Source: Dillenia suffruticosa (taxonomy: Eukaryota > Streptophyta > Magnoliopsida > Dilleniales > Dilleniaceae). Taken from it: 64,000 bases of DNA. This document shows, piece by piece, positions 22,428 through 31,749 of the stretch. Each line of letters begins with the position of its first letter. Position 1 is the stretch's first letter. The position numbers and the translations under genes are program-made. The notes under the pieces were generated by a model. It did no database searches, was not told where the DNA came from, and worked only from the letters and a program-made list of their open reading frames with translations. The stretch is taken from NCBI GenBank assembly GCA_033439265.1, contig JAVTVX010000026.1:15191001-15255000 (forward strand), written 5' to 3'.

Positions 22428-24289
22428 CCTGAAATTAAATCTTACCCATCAATATATAGTCTTAGAAAGAACACCAGAACAAGATTTCCCAATGTTAAAA
22501 CACGTATACTATAAACTTAAATATTTATGCATTCATGCACAACCTAAATTGGGGGATGACAATGGATCGGTTATGGTTCGGGTTATGTTGATACCATATC
22601 CGACCCTAACCGAACTTGGGTTAAAAAATAAAAGACCATATCCAACCCTATGGTTTTTTTCTAAAAATCCAATCCGACCCGTTCCCGACACATACCCAAC
22701 CCGAGAAAGAAAAACATACTAGTAATTAAAGCATGCAAATTTCATGTTTTGATAAGTGAAAAACAATTCACAAAATAAAACTAAAAATAAATTACATATT
22801 TTTTATACCCGTGACAAACAAAATACATAGGTTTTTCTAAAACAATGTTACAAATTTCAAGTGACCAAATCTGCAATAGGAAACTCTTCAGCCATTTCAT
22901 AGTCATTAGGTTTTTCCAAACCCTAATCCAACAACTGACACTAAATTGAAACCAACATTGACGAATGTACAAATTTTAAAAAGGATTCAAATTTGTGCAT
23001 ATTAGCAGAAGCAAATTACATAAAAATTGTGCATGAATTCAATTGGGGAAATGACCCAATCACAACAAATCACTGACGGAGAGAAAGAGACTAATAGTAA
23101 AAGAAGAGGAAGAGTGAAGCCATCTAATAAATTGAAGACCCAATGAACAGACCTAAAAGAAAAGGACACCCTTTTTGTTAGATAGTCTGAAAAGGTGGGC
23201 ATGGGTAGGGTACTCTCTAATGTTTTTGTTCAGTAGCAGCAGAAGCAGTAGTAACACAGCACAGGTCACTCGCAGGACATTGATTATTTAAAGAAGTAGA
23301 AAAAGAAACCAAAATCACTGCACTCCCGCAACGAACTATATATCATCATTAAACCTAAATCAGAGAAACTATTTTTCTTTTAAAATTTTCAGAAAAACCA
23401 ATCACAACAAACCCTAGATTTAGGTGGACCCTAATTCAGAATGCCAAGAAAATTTCAAAGAAAAAAAATCAGAATGCCAATAAAATTTCAAAAATTTCAA
23501 AATAAAAAAAAAAAAATCAGAGAAGGGTTATAGAGTCCACACTCACAGTCACAGAGATGGGTTTGCTGCGACGGCGGCGGGGAGAAGGTCTGGCGTCGGC
23601 GATGAAGGTCGGCAGGGTCAGCGAGAGTGAAGATCAGCTTTGGTGATGAAGGGAAGCTGATGAAGGCGATGAGTGGAGAAGGTGATGAAGGGAGAAAGGA
23701 GAAGGTTATGTAGTTGATGAGGCGACGAAGGTCGGCAGAGTCTTCTGGTGTCGGCGATGAAGGGAAGCTGATGAAGGTGTCTGTGTCGGCGTCGGCGATG
23801 AAGGGAGAAGGTGATGAGATGAAGGGTGAGGTTGAATAAGGGATGCGGCTGCAGTATTTTCATCATGCACATAAGGGATGAGCCGTTTGAGATAGGAAAC
23901 TCCCATGTACGGTTCTAACCCCAAACCGTTTGTTTGTTTTTTTTTCAATTTAATAATATAATATTAAAATAATTTTTTTTAATTATAAATCATTATCAGA
24001 CAAGATTAGATCGAATTATTTAAAATCTAAATTAATATCCAAATTAACTCAACTACTCTAATATTAAAACATAACCATCATTCGACCCTAACTCGATTTT
24101 TGAATTAAAAAACTCGATTCAAGAACTCCGATTTTTTAGATATCTATCAAGTCAAATCGGAGCAAATAATAATCATCCCTAAATTAGGGTTTTCTTACTA
24201 TGCAGAATTAATTGAAACCAATTGTTGTAGAAAAATCAAAAGAAAAAGAAATGAAAAGCTCGAATTTGTGCATGAAGATTGATGATACC
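22428..24289 (-). other. Probable leader intron of the helicase gene
   Basis: Nineteen bases upstream of the helicase ATG the minus strand reads TTTAATTTCAG then GGAGGG, a good splice acceptor (exon starts 22428). A plausible donor, TTTGAGAG followed by GTATCATC, lies at 24289/24288. A TATAAAAG-like box is further upstream near 24362. I infer a short non-coding first exon at about 24289-24330 and an intron of about 1.86 kb that contains the hAT-like element. No transcript evidence is available here. Confidence 0.35.
22551..24177. mobile_element. Non-autonomous hAT-like element, 1627 bp
   Basis: Both flanks carry CCTAAATT (22543-22550 and 24178-24185), an exact 8-bp target duplication as expected for hAT. 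The left end starts GGGGGATGACAATGG. The right end in reverse complement, read with the last TSD bases, is AGGGATGATTATTTG, an imperfect inverted repeat. The subterminal left region has repeated GGGT/CCGACCC-type motifs common in plant hAT derivatives. An internal GATGAAGG / GTCGGCGATGAAGG minisatellite lies at about 23575-23830. No transposase is encoded. Confidence 0.5.
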
Positions 24290-24370
24290 TCTCAAAGTTT
24301 CATTGGGGTTTTTCAAAGAGATGATAATAATAGTTAATGAATTGTAAGTTTTTAACGTTTCTTTTATAAG

Positions 24371-24401
<31 letters not shown>

Positions 24402-24840
24402 AAAAATGGTCATTGAGTTCAAAACAGAATGGTTGAGGATGTGATCACTGGGTTCTCATCCATCAACCAATGAAAAATGACAAGCTATATCGAGAGTGAA
24501 AAATTATGACAATAAGTTTTTAATGCTTCTTTTAAAAAATATATATAAATTTCGTATGATTTTCTATAGGCAATTTTACATATTTTTCAAATACCCGACT
24601 ATATTGATTAAGAAAATTTTAGTAAATTTTATTAAAAATTTACTTTTTAATTAATTAATTAATAATTTAGAATTATGATTATAACTCCTAAGAAGGACTA
24701 AAAAAAATTCATGGGTTATAACCCAACTTAACATGCCCAATGATAATTGGAGGGTTAATTTTCCCCCAAAATGTATGCTTAGTATGGAAGAAGAATTGGC
24801 ACCCCGCATAAAGGGCGTGCTTTAACAATTCCCTAACCTA
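24186..24840. other. Upstream flank of the helicase gene; AT microsatellite
   Basis: Holds the candidate helicase promoter (TATAAAAG-like near 24362 on the minus strand), an AT run at 24370-24398, and AT-rich DNA. No coding signal. Confidence 0.4.
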
Positions 24841-27080
24841 ATGTCCATTTTCACTCGCATCGTTATCCACATTTGCGATAGCAAGATTTACTCTATGCAA
24901 CAAGATTGCGATTATACGAATGAATATTCACATATCGACTCTCGAGTGAATCTTGCTATCGCAGATGTGAATAACGATGTGAATGAGGAAGAAATAACGG
25001 AAGAAAAGGCAAAAGAAGACGATGTTGATCAAGAAGAAGATAACAAAGAAGTTGGTAGTGGTAGTGACGGTAGTTCTGCGAACCAGATAATGTTGAGGGT
25101 CCTCCTTAGTGCCTTCACCCATTGGTGGTGATCGGAGATATGTCTATAACAAGTAGATGACTTAATTCCTTCCATAAGCATTGTACCGGGAGGAGATGGT
25201 TATCTGACTTTTGAACAAAATTATAGATTTACAAGCGATAGTTAGAATTTTAGCGATAAATTGAATAAAGACATGAGTTTTGAGTCAAAGGAATAACTTA
25301 TACGTTGTGTAAAAATGCATTATGTGAAATATCACTATCAATTTCGTATTGAAAAATCAACCCCTACACTTTGGATAGCGATATGTATTCAAAGGGCTAA
25401 AAGTTGTGGGTGGAGATTGTGTGTACGTAAAACAAGACTTGTTAGTGCATTTGTGATAACTATTGTGGAGAGACCGCACATCTGTGTAAATGTTAGGTTA
25501 ACGTAGACTTATGGCAGTTGGATTCAAATTTGATAACTCGACATTTTCTTAACTATGTAAGGGAAGACCCAAGTATCAAAGTTTTTTTCCTACGAACTAC
25601 TATGATAGAGAGAACCACGTATGCAGCTTTCCATAGATAAATTTAAGCCGCTAAAAGAATGGTCATAGAGATGGTATACAGGGATTGGGATGATTCATAC
25701 AAGGAACTGCCTTAACTTTTGGATGCAATAGTCCAAAGGAATCCATGAATACGAGTAAGTTGAAAGTTGAGTCCGCACCAAGCAAATGGTGAAATGATTT
25801 TTGAAACTGTGTTTTGATCATTTGATCCTAGTATCATAGCATTTAGGAGTTGTCAGTCATTGATAAATATAAATGAGACTCACCTGCATGGAAAATACAA
25901 TCACAAGTTATTGATTGCATACAATAAGGACACCGCAAATCACATTGTCCTATTGGTATTCGACTTGATTAATGGAGAGTCACTTGCGTGCGAGACTATA
26001 TTATTGGAGATAAGTAGAGTCACATTTACTTGATTTTAGATTTACATGAAGGGATAAGAGCAACTGTTACTTGTCTGAAGTTTGAATGGTCACCTCCCAA
26101 TGCTATGTGGCTATTTTGCATCAGTCATGTTATTAGTAATTTTAACACGCATCATAAAAGTCAAACTTATAAAAGAGTTACTACAATTACTGTATTACAA
26201 TCACAACATAAGAAATTTGATCTATATGTATATGTAATAAGGATGAAGGAGATAAAAGAAGATACCCCCGATTACTTTGCAAACACTGTCCTTGAACAAT
26301 GGACCATTTCTCACGATTGTGGTTTTCGTTTTGAGTATTTGATAACCAATATTAGTGAAAGTTATAATACCATGCTAAAATGTGCAAAAAATCTACCTGT
26401 TTCTGCTTTAATATTTAAGATATTTTATAATTCGGTGAACTATTTTGAGACTCGAATTAGTAAGGCGAAAGCGAGAATGGCAAGAGGAGAGCAGTATACG
26501 AAATATGCCAATGCCATGCTAGAAAGGTGGATGAACACTATTAACCTCTATACGGTTGTCTCTTTTAGTAAGGAGAATGAGATCTTTGAGATATAAACAG
26601 ATTATAGACAAGTACAGTATGGCCACAAGGGATGTAATAGATAAATTGTCGATGTGAAAAATGAGCATTGCACATGCAACAAATGACAAACGTATAGAAT
26701 TCCTTGCTCGCATACAATCACTACACTAACACAGACGATGATCAACGTGCATATGATCGTTGGGAAATGGTATACATGGATATAACAACTTACAGTGTAT
26801 GAGTCTGATTTTTGGCTGGTAGGAGATAGATCTGGATGGCCCGTGGGTTCGTATCCAACTATCATTCCCGATATATCTCTTAGACATGAGAAAGGAAGAT
26901 TTAAGTCATCTTGATATTATAACGAGATAGATTTTCGAGAGTCATCTTCATAGATATCATGTGGCAATTGTAGTGCAGAGCGTCATAACTGGAGAAGATG
27001 CACGAAACAAATGAGATGTAATCTCTATGACAGACAGGGTCATAATCGAAGACATTGTCCAACCCCATCATGTGAAAATT
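24841..27080 (+). pseudogene. Mutator-like (MuDR-type) transposase remnant with CCHC zinc knuckle
   Basis: Decayed coding DNA in several frames. The acidic N-terminal part (24841-25131) is followed by a MuDR DNA-binding-like part at 25315-25506 (motifs SCGWRLCVR and RPHICVNVR). The longest open piece, 26030-26596, resembles the MULE transposase core: CISHVISNFNTH, EQWTISHDCGFRFEYLITN, SESYNTMLKCA, LERWM. A zinc knuckle follows at about 26955-27075 (CGNCSAERHNWRRC and the CNLYDRQGHNRRHC repeat). Many stops and frameshifts exclude activity. Long terminal inverted repeats were not found by eye. Confidence 0.8.
24852..24985. repeat. Long inverted repeat, 42-bp arms with 50-nt loop
   Basis: Arms are 24852-24893 and 24944-24985. 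They match as reverse complements at 37 of 42 positions and all five differences are transitions. In a plus-strand transcript three of these are G-U wobbles and two are A-C mismatches, so the stem would be stable. The shared core is GCGATAGCAAGAT. It lies at the beginning of the decayed Mutator-like transposase region. Confidence 0.8.
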
Positions 27081-27327
27081 GATTGTATTTGTATTTTAAT
27101 TATAATTCATGTATTTGTTATTATGTTGGATATTGTGTATTTATCAAACTTTTGAATTATTTGTTTTTCTTATATTTGTTAATGCACGCTCGCAGATATT
27201 ATTGTAATTTCTTATATTTATTGAGTGTTGATATTTTTAAATTAATTGAGTGTTTATATTTTTGTTAATGCACAATGACTATTATGTATTTGTAATCTTA
27301 ATTAATTTTTCTTTCTTTTCTTCATAG

Positions 27328-29145
27328 ACAGATCCAGAACCTTTTGATCCAAGTTTTCTACGATTAGAGCGATACCACTGTTCTTCTAGGGTTTGACAGG
27401 AAGAGGACATGACCGCTTCGCTCACTTGCCGTCGACGGAGGTCGTGCTACGCCGTTGGGAGCACAATCACATCGACGAGTGAGTACTTCTTCTTTTGGAG
27501 TAGTCGAGATTTTTTGTCATAACTTGACTACAATTTATTTAGTTAAATTGGTATTTGATTACGGTCCTAGTAGAGCGATGGAGGCCGGAGACCTACACTT
27601 TTTATCTCTCCTGAGTTGACTATCACCTTTCAGAACGTAGAGGTATTCTTAGACTTACCTGTGGATGGCATCCCGACGTAGTTAAGACGATGGGAGTGCT
27701 GTGGAGTAATGTCTGTAAGAGACTATTAGGTGTTAGATCTCCACGGTCTGCATGTAGAGGTTACGATTTGAGCATGTCGTGGTTGTCTGAGTTTTTTTCT
27801 TATTTGCCAGATGGAGTAGATGTGTAAATATTATACGGTGGACACGAATTTATATTTTACTATTGATAGCAGATGTACTGTTTTGTGATAAAACAGTTAC
27901 TTTGTACATTTACCATTTTTATTATTGTTAAAGGATTTAGAAATGTTGAGTAGTTATAGTTGAGGATCTGCGTGCTTGGTATATTTGTATAGATAGTTTG
28001 TTTTGTCACGCATTCAGATACATGTGAGATTGATGGCCTACAAGTATTGTTACAGAATTGGGGGTGAGAGCGATTTCCTTATATAGTTCATATTCGACGA
28101 TCTTTACACGTAGATAAGGATGGTCTACTCGCTTTGTGGTGGAAGCTAGAGTTTGATGTCATACATTTTTTATATACGTCATGTCAGTGTATAGGGAGAC
28201 ACTAGATAGACAGACGATAGATTAGGTTGTATGGGTCCCGTACACTGAGAACTTACTGTCAACCCTCCCTGACTACTGTCACGAGAGAAGGAAGATTTGG
28301 TACGCATTGATATGTTTTAGTATCATGGAATGACACTTCCCAAATAGAGTATTACGACAATTTAGAAAATTTCAGTACATTTCTATTCACGGTGACATAG
28401 AGAATTGACTCCACGATACGAGTTCGAGAGATATATCGTAAGTCGATTGGTCAGTAAAGCATGCAGTCTATGTTGATCTTTAAACTCACCGACACGACCA
28501 TCTAGTTATATTAGACACTTCCGTTGGACCTACCCTCGATTCCATCTACTCTGCCTAGTTTCGCACCATCCCCTATAGATTCGTCAATCGTTGGGAAATT
28601 TTTTTGACTTACATGGTAAATCTTCTACATCTATCTTGTTTTCATTCTCAATCAATGATTTTAATTTGGTTTTTTAACTAATTTTTACATAATTTCTTGT
28701 AATGGGATATTCTGCATGAGATATGAGACAATTCAAGTGTTGACATTCAGGGACTTATTGATTTATCTATTTCGGTTCTAGCAGATGATATGACATATCT
28801 TTTGAGAGTTAGACCCGTTAAAGGTGACAATGATGGTGGTGATGTAGACCAAGCACATGAATGACAACGAGAGAGAGGATGGGACCTTTACCCTCGTCCG
28901 ATCAGGCATCACCGCCACCGTTTCAGTAGTTGGACGACGTTGCAAGACCATCGACTATATGCGGTAAGTCTTCATCTTTCTACACAGCTATATTTGATGA
29001 CTTCCCTAAGGTTTTCACTCAAAGGGCTTCTCAGAGGAAAACTCGTCCCAATAGTTTTATGGATGAGGGACTAACACAGACAGAGGGAGATGATGCACCA
29101 CCAGTATATCACGTATCCCTGCCTGTTTTTTCTGACGTCCACTAA
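27328..29145 (+). pseudogene. Plant mobile domain (PMD) remnant linked to the Mutator-like element
   Basis: Directly downstream of the zinc knuckle, broken frames read like the plant mobile domain: DPEPFDPSFLRLER, then FISPELTITFQNVEVFLDLP (about 27600-27670), LLGVRSP and SWLSEFFSYLPDGVDV, and VPYTENLLSTLPDYCHERR with MEWHFPNRVLRQF further on. The open tail at 28930-29145 contains DEGLTQTEGDDAPPVYHVS. Stops are frequent. PMD proteins (MAIL1/MAIN type) have transposon-borne relatives, often in Mutator-like elements. I infer one composite element. Confidence 0.65.
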
Positions 29146-30239
29146 CAAGATGTAAACCCCTCCCAGATCACACAGATAGATGGATATGGATTTAATATCT
29201 CACGATAATTGTACAGATAGTAAAGTAAATTTAGGCATTCGATAGTATACTAGGAGAAGAAAATGTTGAAATTCGTTATCTGTAATATGTACATTTTTTA
29301 AAATTAATGAAATTTCTTTTATTTATTTATTCTCTTAATTATATTTTTTTATTTGTTTATTTTTTTGGATTTACTATATTGTTGAGATGTTTGTACTGTC
29401 TTATTGAGAAATTTGGTTCTGTTTCGAAATTTAGTTGTAACAAATACAAAGTTTGAGCTGTATTGTTGAGATGTTTGGGTTGTATTGTTGAAAAATTTGT
29501 TGACAAATATTTTGAAATTTGTAAATAGAGTAGGTTTAGAATTTACAAAGTTTTTGGTTTTGGATTCTGGTTTCATGTCGAATATTCAAAACTCAATATG
29601 TCGGTGTCATTTTCAGAAATATTTCCACAGATGTGTTGTTTTAATTTTTTTTTAATGTTATTTCGATACAAAAACTCTATAATTCATTTACTTGTGCCGT
29701 CTCTTGGGCAAGAATCCAATTAAATGAGTCCCAGTCAAATTTCTCTCTCTAGTTGGATTCATTCCACCAATTGAGTCCCAGTCTTGAAGACGAGATTTTT
29801 TGCCCTAACTAGATTTGGCTTTAAGTTTGCAGAAGAAGGAGTTGAAGTTCGTGGATGGGAAGTGTGTTTCACGGTGTTGGCAAAGTTGGAAAATGTACAG
29901 GGGATGTGGGTTTTGAGGATCAAAGGATCGGTGAAATTGGGAAATTAGTGTTGGTGTTGATATTTGTCAAGTTTTCAAAACTCGACATATTTGTCGAGTC
30001 TTCAAAACTTGGCAAATTTGAGTTATGTTTTGAAAATTTTTATGCGGTGTTTTGTTTTAAGAAATTTTTTTGGGGGGGTTCATTCCATACAAAACTCGAT
30101 AGGCAAAACCTTGATAAGGATATTACTCGCGAATACTAGAGTTCAAAATTCTATAAAATTGCTTTATTTAAAATCACTTCTTAAATTGTAATTTCATAGT
30201 AATAAATTTCTATATTTTTATAAGAATCACAGAACAACA
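29146..30239. other. Intergenic; short direct repeats, right flank of the Mutator-like region
   Basis: A unit TATTGTTGAGATGTTTG recurs near 29377 and 29461 within Asn/Phe-coding low-complexity DNA. Short open frames at 29855-30191 overlap in two frames and have no recognisable similarity. Nothing else supported. Confidence 0.4.
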
Positions 30240-31238
30240 TATTACTAGAAAATAGACTTTCAGCGACAGAAAATTATCGACGGATTTTTTTTTCATCGGT
30301 AATAATGACGTAATAGCGACTGAATTGTGACGAATTATCGATGGATTAGTGACTAATTTTTTATAATTTTTATAATTTTAAGTTTTTTTAATTTTTTGTA
30401 AACTTATCAGTGATGAATTACCAATGAAAATTTTAGCGACGTATTACCGACGGAAATTTTATCAATGGATTAGTGACCGATTTTTTAAATTTTTAAATTT
30501 TTTAAATTTTTAAATTTTTTAAATTTTTTGTAAACTTATCGGTGACAAATTATCGACAGATTATCGATAAAAATTTTACCGACGAATTAGCGATGAAAAA
30601 TTAACAACAAATCACTAACGAAAAAATTAGCGACGCATTAGCTATGAATTTTTTAAATTTTTTAAAATTTTTAAAAATTTTTTAAAATTTTTAAAATTTT
30701 AATTATTTTATTTTGTAGAAGGATAATATTATTTTATTTTTTAAAATTTTTATTATTTTATTTTAAGTTAAAATAAATTTATTTTATTATTTTATAATTT
30801 TAAATAATTTTATTATTATTAAAAAATATAAGATAAAGATAACAAATAAAAAAATAATAATATAATTATAAATCCAACTTGGCTTGGAGGTTGTGTTGCT
30901 CATGCCCTTTCACTTGTGTTTGGGTTCGAAGGTGATTGGTGACATTTTTCACAAATTAAAGGACATGGGTTGGCGATGGATTGCCTGGAGCAGAATGCAA
31001 TTTTTTTAGAACTCTAAAATCAGCGACAGATTGGATCCGTTACTGATTTTTTTTTATTATTTTTTTTCAGCGATAGATTTTTTTCCGTTATTGATATTTG
31101 GCGGGATTACTATTGGCAACGGATGACGGACGACGGATTTAGCGACGAAAAAAATCTATCGCTGATATCTTTCAGCGACAGAAATCGAACTTTTAACGAC
31201 TGATTTTTCCGTCGCTAAAAATACGTTTTCTAGTAGTG
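30240..31238. mobile_element. Non-autonomous CACTA element, 999 bp
   Basis: The right end in reverse complement is CACTACTAGAAAACG, the canonical CACTA terminus. The left end is TATTACTAGAAAATAG, the same terminus with two changes in CACTA. Both flanks are ACA (30237-30239 and 31239-31241), the 3-bp duplication expected of CACTA. The subterminal and internal parts carry many short CGACGGATT / TTAGCGAC motifs in both orientations, typical of transposase-binding repeats. There is no transposase frame. Confidence 0.8.
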
Positions 31239-31408
31239 ACAGCAGTGTTGCTCCTCAGACAAGCTCCAACTTTGTCTAGGAATCGAGCTATCAAGATCAC
31301 TCTCAAAAGCTTAATCAAGAAATCCCTTGAGGAAATAATGCTTCTCAAAACTGGGGTGTTGGAAACCAGAACCAGTTTTGATATTTGAAGATCAGATCAT
31401 ATACATGA

Positions 31409-31436
31409 GAGAGAGAGAGAGAGAGAGAGAGTGAGT

Positions 31437-31478
<42 letters not shown>
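31409..31478 (+). repeat. GA microsatellite
   Basis: An almost uninterrupted GA run of about 70 bases, broken by two GTGA variants. Confidence 0.9.
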
Positions 31479-31482
<4 letters not shown>

Positions 31483-31749
31483 TTTATAAATAATTCATAT
31501 CAAATAGCAATCAGCAACTCTCACATAAAGTGTTCATGTAACTCTCGGCTGAATTTGCCATATGAAGGGCTTCAAAGCTAGGTTCAATTGCTCAGAGTTC
31601 TCTGCTTGGACAAGTAGCTAGAAAGATGGTTCTCAAACTCCACTAACCTGGATAAGACAAGATATGAGAGAATGACTCAGCTAGCTATATAGCCAGCTGA
31701 TTCGATTTTTGAAGATGATGACAATGAAAGGATGATACTTTACAACAGC

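Noticed and set aside
23575-23870. His/Pro/Leu-rich minus-strand frames at 23618-23948 as a helicase first coding exon
   Set aside because: They come from the GATGAAGG minisatellite within the hAT-like element, and the helicase family start MPSMA lies at 22409.
26519-26865. Minus-strand open frames opposite the Mutator-like transposase
   Set aside because: They are antisense shadows; the transposase motifs and zinc knuckle read on the plus strand.
30880-30960. tRNA gene suggested by GGGTTCGAAGGTG inside the CACTA element
   Set aside because: Only a B-box-like string is present and no cloverleaf can be drawn. At most it is a nested SINE trace.
31242-31400. Possible coding fragment just right of the CACTA element (KSLIKKSLEEIMLLKTGVLE on the plus strand)
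   Set aside because: The piece is short and open in more than one frame. I could not tie it to a family, so it is not listed as a gene.
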